Shown here in pieces: positions 8,377 to 17,309 of a DNA stretch of 64,000 bases (its first letter is position 1; each line of letters begins with the position of its first letter). The notes beneath the pieces are model-generated. The model saw only the letters and a program-made list of their open reading frames with translations, searched no databases and was not told the origin of the DNA. This DNA is from JAJRZX01 sp964472295 (lineage in GTDB: Bacteria; Desulfobacterota; GWC2-55-46; JADFVP01). The position numbers were made by a program, and so were the translations under genes. The stretch covers positions 92,546 to 156,545 of the forward strand of contig CAYYJQ010000001.1 of NCBI GenBank assembly GCA_964472295.1, written 5' to 3'.

Positions 8377-9543
8377 TTAATCGGCCTGTCTCCTAAGGAA
8401 CGTCGGTGTATCGTAAAGGTCCTCGTCATCGGCCTTGAGGCCCCCATACTGGCCAAGGCGTTTAATCTCTCCCGCATTGAAACCAAGGGACTTTACCTTC
8501 TCGTGCCTTATGACCGTTGGCACGTCAAGGTCTTCTATGATTCGGGCCGCGGGAAGGGCCTCGCTTGGCAGGGCCTCTTCCCCGGCGGCCCCGAACCCGG
8601 TGGCAATAACCGTGACACGCACCTCGTCTCCCATGCGGTCGTCTATCACGGCGCCGAATATGATATGGGCGTCCTCATGGGCCTCTTCGTGTATGAGGCT
8701 CGATGCCTCGTTTACGTCGTGTATGGTGAGGTCCGATGAACCCGTGATATTGAGGAGAACGCCCCGTGCCCCGCTTATGGATATGTCCTCAAGAAGGGGC
8801 GAGGATATGGCCTTTCTCGCCGCGTCCTGTGCCCTCTGCTCGCCGGCGCCGGTGCCGCTTCCCATGAGGGCCTGACCCATCTCGCTCATGATGGTCTTTA
8901 CGTCGGCAAAGTCCACATTCACAAGGCCCGGCACGGTGATTACGTCGGATATTCCCTTAACGGCCTGAAGGAGCACCTCGTCAGCCTTCTTGAAGGCAGA
9001 GGCAAGCGTGGTGTTCTTGCACGAGACGGATAGGAGCCTCTGGTTGGGTATGGTTATGACCGTGTCCACCACGGATTTCAGGCGCTCCAGGCCCTCTTCG
9101 GCCTGGCGCATCTTCTTTGTGCCCTCAAAGGAAAAGGGCTTTGTCACGACGGCCACGGTAAGGGCCCCTGTCTCGCGGGCCACCTCGGCTATGACGGGGC
9201 TTGCCCCTGTGCCTGTTCCGCCACCCATGCCAGCGGTGATAAATACCATGTCCGCGCCGGCAAGGCTCTCGAAGAGCACGTCCTTACTCTCAATGGCCGC
9301 GTTCCTGCCAACCTCGGGGTTGGCCCCCGCGCCAAGGCCCTTGGTAAGGGTGGAGCCTATCTGTATCTTTATCCCTGCCGCGGATTTTTCAAGGGCCTGC
9401 GCGTCCGTGTTGGCCGCGAGGAACTCAACACCCTGCAGGCCGAAGTCTATCATGGTGTTCACGGCATTGCCTCCGCACCCGCCAACACCGATTACCTTGA
9501 GCCTTGCCCCGGCGTTGAAGCCGTCGTCAAAACATATATTCAT
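8377..9543 (-). CDS. ftsZ: Cell division GTPase FtsZ
   Basis: FtsZ polymerises into the cytokinetic ring at midcell. The 388-residue protein shows the N-terminal GTPase strand KVIGVGGCGGNAVNTM, the tubulin signature GGGTGTG at residues 107-113, the T7 loop region (NVDFADVKTIM) and a textbook C-terminal conserved peptide, DTPTFLRRQAD, which docks FtsA in the neighbouring gene. The start at 9543 has AAAGGAGGGGGAT in front and gives the family's usual length before the first strand. A second ATG, 8 codons upstream at 9567, has its own strong GGAGGAG site, so both may be used. It is last in the dcw operon, after ftsA. Confidence 0.98.
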   Translation of the reverse strand: MNICFDDGFNAGARLKVIGVGGCGGNAVNTMIDFGLQGVEFLAANTDAQALEKSAAGIKIQIGSTLTKGLGAGANPEVGRNAAIESKDVLFESLAGADMVFITAGMGGGTGTGASPVIAEVARETGALTVAVVTKPFSFEGTKKMRQAEEGLERLKSVVDTVITIPNQRLLSVSCKNTTLASAFKKADEVLLQAVKGISDVITVPGLVNVDFADVKTIMSEMGQALMGSGTGAGEQRAQDAARKAISSPLLEDISISGARGVLLNITGSSDLTIHDVNEASSLIHEEAHEDAHIIFGAVIDDRMGDEVRVTVIATGFGAAGEEALPSEALPAARIIEDLDVPTVIRHEKVKSLGFNAGEIKRLGQYGGLKADDEDLYDTPTFLRRQAD

Positions 9544-9622
9544 ATCCCCCTCCTTTGTAAAATCCATTATCTCCTCCTCATCATGATGGAATAAATGCGT
9601 CTATTAACTCCTCAACCCGCCC

Positions 9623-10849
9623 CTAAAAAAATTCCTTTACCCAGCCACGCATCCTGGAGCTGAGCTTATTGAATATGTTTCCGCCTTTCTGCGGGAAATG
9701 CGTTCCCCCCACCTTTCGGGCCCCAAAGAGCACGAGGCCCACGCCTGTTGCGTACATGGGGTTCTTGACAATGTCAACAAGGCCCGTAACCCCCCGGGGG
9801 ACTCCCTTTCTGACGGGCATGTTAAAGACCTGCTCGGCAAGCTCCACGGCCCCCTCCATGGCCGAGGTACCGCCCGTGAGGACTATGCCCGAGGATATGA
9901 GGGCGTCGTACCCGGACTTTACAATCTCGCGGTTCACGAGTTCAAAGAGTTCCTCCATCCTCGGCTCCAGTATCTCGCAGAGCATGAACCTTGAGACCTT
10001 CTTGGAGCGCTGGCCGCCCACAGTGGGCACATCTATGGTCTCGTCCTTGGCGACCATGGCCGTCATGGCGCAACCGTATTCCTTCTTTATCCTCTCGGCG
10101 ACACTTGCCGGCGTGCGAAGCCCAACGGAGATGTCGCCTGTCGCCTGGTTGCCGCCAAGGGATATGACGGTGGTGTACTTTATGGTGCTGTTGTGGTAGA
10201 GGGCTATGTCTGTCGTGCCGCCGCCTATGTCCACAAGGACCACGCCTATTTCCTTCTCGTCGGGAATGAGAACGGACTCGCTGCTCGCGAGTTGCTGAAG
10301 CACTATGTCGTCAACATCAAGTCCCGCCCTGTTTGCGCACTTTATTATGTTCTGTGCGGAGGTGACGGCGGCGGTGACTATATGGACCTTTACCTCGAGC
10401 CTTATCCCTATCATGCCAAGGGGGTCTTCTATGCCCGCCTGGTCGTCTACAATGTACTCCTGCGGTATAACGTGAATTACCTCCCTGTCAGGGGGTATGA
10501 CCACGGCCTGGGCCGCCTCAATGGCCCGGTCTATATCGGCGCGCGTAACCTCCTTGCTCTTAACGGCTATTACTCCGTGGCTGTTAAAGGCCCTGATATG
10601 GCCGCCGGCTATGCCGCAGAAGACCTTATTTATCTCGCAGCCGGCCATGAGCTCCGTCTCCTTGATGGTCTCCCTTATAGACTCGACGGTGCTCTCGATA
10701 TTGACTACAACGCCCTTTCTGAGCCCCTTTGAGGGCCTCGTGCCAATGCCGATTATCTCCACACCATCAACGGTCTTTACCCCCGCGATGGCGCATATCT
10801 TTGTAGTCCCGATGTCAAGGCCTACGATAATATCTTCTTTTCTCGACAT
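9623..10849 (-). CDS. ftsA: Cell division protein FtsA (actin-like)
   Basis: FtsA anchors FtsZ filaments to the inner membrane and helps activate the septal synthase. The 408-residue product has the actin-type phosphate loop IVGLDIGTTKICAIAG at the N-terminus, an SHS2/1C domain in between, the second phosphate motif VVLVDIGGGTTDIALY near residue 205 and the adenosine motif ISSGIVLTGGTSAMEG. The C-terminal stretch KLSSRMRGWVKEFF is a basic amphipathic helix that fits the membrane-targeting sequence. Its start overlaps the ftsQ stop by one base, so translation is probably coupled. A gap of about 55-80 bases separates it from ftsZ. Confidence 0.97.
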   Translation of the reverse strand: MSRKEDIIVGLDIGTTKICAIAGVKTVDGVEIIGIGTRPSKGLRKGVVVNIESTVESIRETIKETELMAGCEINKVFCGIAGGHIRAFNSHGVIAVKSKEVTRADIDRAIEAAQAVVIPPDREVIHVIPQEYIVDDQAGIEDPLGMIGIRLEVKVHIVTAAVTSAQNIIKCANRAGLDVDDIVLQQLASSESVLIPDEKEIGVVLVDIGGGTTDIALYHNSTIKYTTVISLGGNQATGDISVGLRTPASVAERIKKEYGCAMTAMVAKDETIDVPTVGGQRSKKVSRFMLCEILEPRMEELFELVNREIVKSGYDALISSGIVLTGGTSAMEGAVELAEQVFNMPVRKGVPRGVTGLVDIVKNPMYATGVGLVLFGARKVGGTHFPQKGGNIFNKLSSRMRGWVKEFF

Positions 10850-11682
10850 TACGCTCTTCCACCCCCCTTTGAGACAACATCATGATCATATGTCACCACG
10901 GCCTCCCCGGCCTTTCTCACATCCACGGCCACCGCCCCTCTAAGGGCCCCCCTGTTCATGGCCCTGAACCTCTCGAAGAGTCCAAGCCCTCTCTCAAAGC
11001 CCTCTGCCCCCAGCTCCACCCTCAGGCCCGAGTCAAGTGTGTAGAGGGTAAAACCATATACAGGGTCGCAGTGTATCTCCGAAATACTCTCAAGGTTAAG
11101 TCCCCTTCCACTCTCAAGACTTGAGAATAACCTCATGAAGGATTCCATATAAGTCCCGCCGGCATCTATCATCTTTCTCTCAAGGCCGGTGACAAGGGGC
11201 AGATCCAGCCTGTCCTCTGGCGCGAGTTTCTTGAAAATCACTCCCTTACTGTCCATGACAAAGAGGTCCTTTATCTTCACAATGGCCATGGGCCGCCTCT
11301 CCACAACCTCTATCCTCACCGTATCAGGGAGTTTCCTCCTTACAACGGCGCTTACGACCCAGGGATTCTTTTTCACCCTTCCCGCCACCTCGCCAGATGA
11401 GAAGGAAAAGATATTCTCACCCTCTTCTATTCCCGCGAGTTTTATTATCTCCCTTGGTTGCGCCCTCAGGGCGCCCCTTACAAAGATGTGCTCTACACCA
11501 AGGCGCGGCGTTGTAAGTATTTCCTCATATAGGCGCCACCCGCCATAACCAAGACCGGCCACTATTGCGAGCGCCAGGCATATCCTGAGCGCCGCGGCCA
11601 CGCGGCGTGCGACCCGTCTCGCGAGAGGCTCTTTACGCCTCCTGTTCCTCTTCTTTTTTCTACTTGCAACCTTCTTTATCAT
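10849..11682 (-). CDS. ftsQ: Cell division protein FtsQ (POTRA domain)
   Basis: FtsQ links early and late divisome proteins in the periplasm. From the ATG at 11682, which has GGAG seven bases upstream, the protein has 277 residues: a strongly basic cytoplasmic tail (ASRKKKRNRRRKEPLARR), one transmembrane helix (about residues 35-57), a POTRA domain (GVEHIFVRGALRAQPREIIKLAG) and the FtsQ beta domain with NPWVVSAVVRRKLPDTVRIEVVERRP, a pattern typical of the family. The start lies within the ddl coding end, overlapping by 23 bases, and the stop overlaps ftsA. Confidence 0.93.
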   Translation of the reverse strand: MIKKVASRKKKRNRRRKEPLARRVARRVAAALRICLALAIVAGLGYGGWRLYEEILTTPRLGVEHIFVRGALRAQPREIIKLAGIEEGENIFSFSSGEVAGRVKKNPWVVSAVVRRKLPDTVRIEVVERRPMAIVKIKDLFVMDSKGVIFKKLAPEDRLDLPLVTGLERKMIDAGGTYMESFMRLFSSLESGRGLNLESISEIHCDPVYGFTLYTLDSGLRVELGAEGFERGLGLFERFRAMNRGALRGAVAVDVRKAGEAVVTYDHDVVSKGGGRA

Positions 11683-12628
11683 GCCCGTGCTCCAGCGATG
11701 CGCCTTCGAGCATCCGCGCCACAAGTTCCCTGTAGGAGAGGCCCGCCTCCTGCGCGGCCATGGGCAGGAGGCTCCTCTCCGTAAGCCCGGGAGAGGTATT
11801 CACCTCAAGGACAAAGGGCCTGTTCTCATTATCCAGAATAATATCCACCCTTGCCGCCCCCCTGCACCCGAGGGCCTCATAGGCCTTTTTCGCGATAGAC
11901 GAGACCTCTTTATTGAGGGTCTCGGGAAGGTCAGCGGGTACGGAAAACCTCGCTCCCCCTTTTGAGTACTTGGCCTCATAATCATATAGCGGCCCATCAA
12001 TGAGTATCTCCACTACGGGAAAGACACTGCCATCGAAGATGGAGACGCTCACTTCCCTGCCCTCGATATACTCCTCTACGAGCACCTGGCCGCCAAAACC
12101 ACGGGCAAAGTCCACGGCGCTCCTGAACTCACCGGGTCCGCCAACAAGGCTGAGCCCCAGGGTCGAGCCCCCTTCAGAAGGTTTCACCACAAGGGGAAAC
12201 CTCATGCCCGCAACGTCCTCTACCGAACACGATGTACTGAAGGCCGGAGTTGGTATGGAGTTCATAAGGAGCACCCTCTTTGTAATAATCTTGTCCATGG
12301 CAATGGCGCTCGCGAGCACCCCTGAGCCTGTATAGGGTATACCCATTACCTCGAGCCCGCCCTGCAACGAGCCGTCCTCACCCCAGCCGCCGTGCAGGGC
12401 TATGAAGGCCAGCTCAACGCCCTCTTCCCTCAGCCTCGTAAAGAGGTCGGTTCCAGCGTCTATTGAGACGGCGTCATAACCCTCGTCAGAGAGGGCCCTC
12501 AGCACCGAGGCCCCTGTGCGAAGTGAAATCTCCCTCTCGCTTGATACCCCTCCCATGAGCACACCCACCTTCTTATCCATAAAGGCCCGTCCGATGCGCT
12601 TTCCTGCCTGAACACGCGCCTCAGTCAT
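11660..12628 (-). CDS. ddl: D-alanine--D-alanine ligase
   Basis: Joins two D-Ala in an ATP-dependent reaction to give the dipeptide added by MurF. ATP-grasp fold: N-terminal VGVLMGGVSSEREISL, the loop VVKPSEGGSTLGLSLV, and the metal/ATP site VLEVNTSPGLTERSLLP near the end. Length is about 322 residues from the ATG at 12628, whose reading overlaps the murB stop (ATGACTGA), implying coupling. A second ATG at 12580 (MDKKVGVLMGG) matches the usual family N-terminus better and may be the true start; the difference is 16 residues with no known role. It sits between murB and ftsQ. Confidence 0.95.
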   Translation of the reverse strand: MTEARVQAGKRIGRAFMDKKVGVLMGGVSSEREISLRTGASVLRALSDEGYDAVSIDAGTDLFTRLREEGVELAFIALHGGWGEDGSLQGGLEVMGIPYTGSGVLASAIAMDKIITKRVLLMNSIPTPAFSTSCSVEDVAGMRFPLVVKPSEGGSTLGLSLVGGPGEFRSAVDFARGFGGQVLVEEYIEGREVSVSIFDGSVFPVVEILIDGPLYDYEAKYSKGGARFSVPADLPETLNKEVSSIAKKAYEALGCRGAARVDIILDNENRPFVLEVNTSPGLTERSLLPMAAQEAGLSYRELVARMLEGASLEHGHDKEGCK

Positions 12629-13550
12629 CTTCGCCAACTACCTCTACCTCGGGTTCAAGGAGCACTCCGAACCTGCTATAGACGCTATCGCGGACAGCGG
12701 CCATGAGAGTAAGCACATCCACTGCCCTTGCCCCATTGCTATTGACAATGTAGTTGGCGTGCACGGTTGATACGGCGGCCCCTCCCTCTGTCATGCCCTT
12801 GAGCCCCGCCTCCTCGATGAGCCTTCCGGCAAAATCGCCCTCAGGGTTCTTGAATATGGAGCCAGCGTTGGCAGGGAGGCCAGGGGCCGTGGCCTTTCTC
12901 TTCTCAACAAAGCCTTTTATCCTCTCCCTTATCCTCTCGGGGCTGTCCTTGTGAAGGCGTACATGCACCCTTGTAACCACCACGTCCCGGCCAATCTTCG
13001 AGGACCTGTAAGAGAGACCCATATCACCTGCGGGGATAAACCGCTTCGCCCCTTTTCTGCTCATCACCTCCACGCCGTCCATGACTGAACTCATATCACT
13101 GCCATAGGCCCCGGCGTTCATGACCGCGGCCCCGCCCATGGAGCCTGGAATGGAACATGCGAACTCCATGCCCGCGAAACCCTTCTCAGCGGCCTCGGCG
13201 ACAAAGGCGGCGATATTGACTCCAGAACCAACAACAGAGGTTGCCTTCTCTTCATTCCAGATAGTGTCCTTGAGGCCCTCTCTCATGTTTATCACTATGC
13301 CTCGAACCCCTCCGTCACGGACAAGAAGGTTTGTGCCCATGGCCATGATGAAAAAGGGGAACTTTCTTGATATGGCGAAGTGCAGTATCTCCTTCAAGTC
13401 CGCCTCGTCCAGCGGAAAGGCCATTACGTCGGCAGGACCGCCTATGCCAAAGGAGGTATACTCACTCATTGGGACATTGAAGAGTATCTTCCCCTTGAAA
13501 CGCTCCACAAAGATGAGCGGATACTGATGTGAGAGGTTCTGTTTCTTCAT
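12621..13550 (-). CDS. murB: UDP-N-acetylenolpyruvoylglucosamine reductase
   Basis: MurB reduces UDP-GlcNAc-enolpyruvate to UDP-MurNAc with NADPH and bound FAD. The 309-residue protein has the FAD-binding signature YTSFGIGGPADVMAFP, the FAD loop IPGSMGGAAVMNAGAYG, a SYRSSKIG segment and the catalytic Ser in PANAGSIFKNPEGDFAG; the C-terminal LEPEVEVVG supplies the conserved Glu. Tyr-loop features indicate the shorter type II-like layout seen in many non-enteric bacteria. The murC stop TGA is directly followed by its ATG. In the dcw operon it acts after MurA (not in this window) and just before MurC. Confidence 0.96.
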   Translation of the reverse strand: MKKQNLSHQYPLIFVERFKGKILFNVPMSEYTSFGIGGPADVMAFPLDEADLKEILHFAISRKFPFFIMAMGTNLLVRDGGVRGIVINMREGLKDTIWNEEKATSVVGSGVNIAAFVAEAAEKGFAGMEFACSIPGSMGGAAVMNAGAYGSDMSSVMDGVEVMSRKGAKRFIPAGDMGLSYRSSKIGRDVVVTRVHVRLHKDSPERIRERIKGFVEKRKATAPGLPANAGSIFKNPEGDFAGRLIEEAGLKGMTEGGAAVSTVHANYIVNSNGARAVDVLTLMAAVRDSVYSRFGVLLEPEVEVVGEDD

Positions 13551-14954
13551 TCAGAGCGCCTTGAGATTTTTTGTGCCTTCTTCCTTCTTGAGGAGTTCAA
13601 GGAGCGCCACACCCGCCTTCCAGACGTCTCCCGCCCCCAGTGTTATGACAAGGTCTCCGCCACGGACAAGGCCCTTAAGGTGGGCGGGCACGTCCTCTAT
13701 ATTCTTTATATAGGTCACGTCCTTGTGGCCGTGTTCCTTTATGGCGCCGCAGAGCGCCATGCCGTCAACTCCCTCAATGGGTTCTTCACACGCGGCGTAG
13801 ATGTCCGTGACAATCAGGGTATCCACGTCATTGAAGGCCGAGAGAAAGTCGTTGAAGAGGTCTGCTGTCCTCGAAAACCTGTGGGGCTGGAATACGGCTA
13901 CTATCCTCTTCTTGAAACTCTGCTTCGCCCCGGCGAGCACGGCCTTTATCTCCTCGGGGTGGTGTCCGTAGTCGTCTATTACAGTGACGCCGCCCGCCGA
14001 GCCCCGCACATGGAATCTTCTTTCCACGCCGGCAAAGGACTCAAGCCCTTTTTTTACGCCCTCAAAGCCTGTTCCAAGCTCAAGGGCCACCGCGGCCGCG
14101 GCAAGGGCGTTCTGCACATTGTGCCTGCCAGGGAGCCTCATGGTGATACTGCCCATCATGGCGCCAGAGACATAGAGGTCAAAGGTGGTCTCCATGCCCT
14201 TGTAGACAATATTGGCCCCATGCACATCGGCCTGCGCCGCGAGCCCGTAGGTAAGAAAACGCCTTGTAACGTGGGGCAGAAGCCCCTGTATGGCCGGGTG
14301 GTCAAGACAGAGTATGGCGCAACCATAAAAAGGGACCTTGTTCATGAAACCAAGATATGCCTCGAAGACCTCGTCCATGGAGGCGTAATGGTTCATGTGC
14401 TCGCGGTCTATGTTTGTCACAACAGCGATGGTGGGCGAGAGTTTGAGGAAACTCCCATCAGACTCGTCGGCCTCGGCCACAAGGATGTCTCCCTTTCCAA
14501 GACGGGCATTCGCGCCAAGGCTGTTGAGCTTTCCGCCTGTCACCACCGTGGGGTCAAGGCCCGAGGCGGCCAGTATGGAGGCCACAAGGGACGTTGTCGT
14601 GGTCTTGCCGTGCGTGCCCGCGATGGCTATGCCATACTTCATGCGCATGAGTTCGGCGAGCATCTCGGCCCTCGGTATAATGGGTATCTTGGCCGTTGCC
14701 GCCGCCGTGAGCTCGATATTATCGGGCCTCACAGCCGAGGAATAGACCACGCACTGGGCCCCGCGTATGTTCTCTTCACCGTGCCCTATATGTATGGAGG
14801 CCCCGAGTCCCTCGAGCCTCTTTATGGTGGCCGAGCGCGCGATGTCCGAGCCCGATACCTCGTAACCAAGGTTCAGAAGGACCTCTGCTATGCCGTTCAT
14901 GCCAGACCCGCCTATGCCCACGAAATGAATCCTCTTTATCCTTCCCCTGTACAT
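13551..14954 (-). CDS. murC: UDP-N-acetylmuramate--L-alanine ligase
   Basis: Adds L-Ala to UDP-MurNAc. With the ATG at 14954 (GAGG eight bases upstream) it has 467 residues. The N-terminal Rossmann motif HFVGIGGSGMNGIAEVL is diagnostic for MurC; the ATP loop is GTHGKTTTTS; the central domain has NIDREHMNHY; the C-terminal domain has DDYGHHPEEIKAVL. The frame extends to 14996 but without a ribosome site. About 57 bases separate it from murG upstream, and it abuts murB downstream. Confidence 0.97.
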   Translation of the reverse strand: MYRGRIKRIHFVGIGGSGMNGIAEVLLNLGYEVSGSDIARSATIKRLEGLGASIHIGHGEENIRGAQCVVYSSAVRPDNIELTAAATAKIPIIPRAEMLAELMRMKYGIAIAGTHGKTTTTSLVASILAASGLDPTVVTGGKLNSLGANARLGKGDILVAEADESDGSFLKLSPTIAVVTNIDREHMNHYASMDEVFEAYLGFMNKVPFYGCAILCLDHPAIQGLLPHVTRRFLTYGLAAQADVHGANIVYKGMETTFDLYVSGAMMGSITMRLPGRHNVQNALAAAAVALELGTGFEGVKKGLESFAGVERRFHVRGSAGGVTVIDDYGHHPEEIKAVLAGAKQSFKKRIVAVFQPHRFSRTADLFNDFLSAFNDVDTLIVTDIYAACEEPIEGVDGMALCGAIKEHGHKDVTYIKNIEDVPAHLKGLVRGGDLVITLGAGDVWKAGVALLELLKKEEGTKNLKAL

Positions 14955-15011
14955 GCTCTTCGCCTCTTTTAGATTGGGGAACCCCTGAAAAATCAAGAAG
15001 TTCCTTAAGGG

Positions 15012-16151
15012 TTACGTTGCCGCGGTGACCTGAACCTCGCCCTTCATTTTCAGAAGGTTCATGAAGTCATCGACTATTACCGCCGCCGCCTCGGGCCTCC
15101 CGAGGGCGCGCGCCTTCTTTCTCGTCTTCTCGAGCCTCCCGGGGTCTTCATAGAACTGCCTGATGCTCTCGGCGAGAGACCTGCCCGTGAGTTTTTCCTG
15201 CGGTATCATCACCGCGGCCCCGCCGTCCACCATGCACCTCGCGTTCACCTCCTGGTGGTTGTCCGAGGCGAATGGATAGGGCACGAGTATTGAGACAAGG
15301 CCAAATGCCGCTATCTCGGCCATGGACGTTGCCCCTGCCCTGCATATGACAAGGTCCGCCGAGGCATAGGCGTCGGCCATGAAGTCTATGAATTTGTAGA
15401 GCCGCACCTTGAGTTTCTTTCTCTCGTAGGACTCCTTTACAAAGCCATATCCCTGCTCTCCAGTCTGGTGTATGACATCAAGGTCCTTCCATATATCCGT
15501 AAGATACTCCGTGGCGTCGAGAAAGGCCGCGTTTATTGCTGTTGCGCCCTGGCTCCCGCCAAAGACGAGTATGGTAAAGGGCCTCTTTCCCCTCGCCTTC
15601 CCTGTCCCGTGGTCCATGGCGGCGGCCTTCTTGATTATCTCCCGCCTCATTGGGTTGCCGGCAAGGAGTACCTTTCCGGGAGGGAAAAACCTCCCTGCCT
15701 CGGGAAAGGCCGTGTAGACCCTCCCGACCACGCGGCCAAGGAGCCTGTTGGTAAGCCCGGCAAGTGCGTTCTGCTCCATGATGGCCGTCTTTATTCCAAG
15801 GAGCCTTGCCGCAAGGACCACGGGCGCCGAGGAATAGGCCCCTGAGCCTATTACGCCGTCAGGCCGTATTTTCCGAAGCATCTTCAGGGCCCTTACAGTG
15901 GCTGTCACCACCTTTATTACTGCCCTCACCCTCTTTATGCCATGGCCGCCCTTCAGGCCCTCCACATCAAGGAGTGTAAGGTGATAGCCATATCCCGGCA
16001 CTATCTTCTCCTCGAGCCCGCCCCTTACGCCCACGAACTCCACCTCCACAGAGGAATCGCGTCTCCTGAATTCCTCGGCAAGGGCTATGGCGGGGAAAAG
16101 ATGCCCGCCCGTGCCTCCTCCTGCCATTACAAACTTCAATACAGCCCCCAT
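15012..16151 (-). CDS. murG: Lipid II synthase MurG (GlcNAc transferase)
   Basis: A peripheral inner-membrane glycosyltransferase (GT28) that adds GlcNAc from UDP-GlcNAc to lipid I. The 379-residue protein has the first glycine loop MAGGGTGGHLFPAIAL, the third loop VFGGSQGATAINAAF, and the UDP-binding region ICRAGATSMAEIAAFG followed by VPYPFASDNHQEVNA, all in the normal order. It lies 13 bases downstream of ftsW. The product goes to flippase and FtsW/FtsI, encoded in the same operon. Confidence 0.97.
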   Translation of the reverse strand: MGAVLKFVMAGGGTGGHLFPAIALAEEFRRRDSSVEVEFVGVRGGLEEKIVPGYGYHLTLLDVEGLKGGHGIKRVRAVIKVVTATVRALKMLRKIRPDGVIGSGAYSSAPVVLAARLLGIKTAIMEQNALAGLTNRLLGRVVGRVYTAFPEAGRFFPPGKVLLAGNPMRREIIKKAAAMDHGTGKARGKRPFTILVFGGSQGATAINAAFLDATEYLTDIWKDLDVIHQTGEQGYGFVKESYERKKLKVRLYKFIDFMADAYASADLVICRAGATSMAEIAAFGLVSILVPYPFASDNHQEVNARCMVDGGAAVMIPQEKLTGRSLAESIRQFYEDPGRLEKTRKKARALGRPEAAAVIVDDFMNLLKMKGEVQVTAAT

Positions 16152-16164
16152 GCAAGCGTATAGG

Positions 16165-17277
16165 TCATGAAGAAGCCTCGTTCTGAAGTATGTAGATATT
16201 CAAGAGTATTCCCACTGCTATCATATTTATTACAAGGGAAGTGCCGCCGTAACTTATAAATGGAAGGGTCAGGCCCTTTGGCGGCAGAAGCCCCATGACA
16301 ACGGCCATGTTCACCGCGGCCTGCATGGCCACCATAATCGTAAGCCCCAGCGCGAGGTAGGCACCGAAGAGGTCCTTTGCCTTGAGCGCTATCTTTACGC
16401 CGGAGATAAGAAAGACAACGTAAAATAAAATTACGAGCCCCACGCCCACAAGGCCCAGTTCCTCTCCTATGACGGAGAGTATGAAGTCTGTATGGGCCTC
16501 GGGAAGATAGAAGAGTTTCTGCATGCCCTCTCCAAGCCCCACGCCCGTAACCCCTCCGGAGCCAAAGGCGATAAAGGACTGCACCATCTGAAAACCCGCT
16601 CCCCGGGCGTCCTTCCATGGATCAAGAAAGACCATTATCCTCCTACCCATGTAGGCGTACCTCGTTATTACGATGTACACAAGGGGCAGGACTGGAATAA
16701 AGAGTCCCAGGAGGTATCGCAGTCTTACCCCCCCGATGAAGCACATGGTAAAGACCAGGGCCGAGAGGGTAAGAGAGGTCCCAAGGTCAGGCTCCATAAG
16801 CACGAGGAGGATAATAAGGCCGGGGATAATGATATTCGGGAGAAAGCCAAAGTAAAAATCCTTTATCTTCTCTACCCTCTTCGATAAGGAGTAGGCAAGA
16901 AAAACGACAACGGCAAGCTTGGCGGGCTCTGATGGCTGGAAGGCAAGGGGCCCGAGATGCACCCACCGCCTCGCGCCGCCCGCGCGAAAGCCTATGCCCG
17001 GCACATATATAAGGACAAGGAGGGCCGCCGCGATGATGAGAAGCGGGTACACGAGTTTGCCATAGAGCGTATAGGGTATGCGCGAGGCCGCAAGAAAGAG
17101 CACGAGCCCTGTGAAGGCGTAGACAAGGTGCTTCTTCATGAAGAAAAACTCATCTCCAAAGCGGTTCATGGCCACGATGTAACTCGTGGAATAGACCATG
17201 ACCACGCCCATTACGAGGAGCGCAAGGGCCGAGAGTATGAGAAACCTGTCTGTGTCCGTTCTTCTTAGTATGGCCAT
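16165..17277 (-). CDS. ftsW: Septal peptidoglycan glycosyltransferase FtsW (SEDS)
   Basis: A polytopic SEDS-family protein that polymerises lipid II at the septum with FtsI. The 370-residue product has about ten hydrophobic segments, the loop GARRWVHLGPLAFQPSEPAKLA (SEDS signature), GAGFQMVQSFIAFGSGG in the large periplasmic loop, FILSVIGEELGLVG, and the C-terminal LPFISYGGTSLVINM. The ATG at 17277 (MAILRRTDTDRF) follows GGAAAAG; the open frame extends upstream to 17340. It lies between murD and murG. Confidence 0.96.
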   Translation of the reverse strand: MAILRRTDTDRFLILSALALLVMGVVMVYSTSYIVAMNRFGDEFFFMKKHLVYAFTGLVLFLAASRIPYTLYGKLVYPLLIIAAALLVLIYVPGIGFRAGGARRWVHLGPLAFQPSEPAKLAVVVFLAYSLSKRVEKIKDFYFGFLPNIIIPGLIILLVLMEPDLGTSLTLSALVFTMCFIGGVRLRYLLGLFIPVLPLVYIVITRYAYMGRRIMVFLDPWKDARGAGFQMVQSFIAFGSGGVTGVGLGEGMQKLFYLPEAHTDFILSVIGEELGLVGVGLVILFYVVFLISGVKIALKAKDLFGAYLALGLTIMVAMQAAVNMAVVMGLLPPKGLTLPFISYGGTSLVINMIAVGILLNIYILQNEASS

Positions 17278-17309
17278 AATATTCTTTTCCGGCTCAGCAC
17301 CTTTTATGT

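Noticed and set aside
13680..14972. 430-codon open frame on the plus strand
   Set aside because: It lies entirely antisense to murC, whose motifs are complete. High GC gives long mirror frames; the product is rich in Gly, His and Tyr with no domain.
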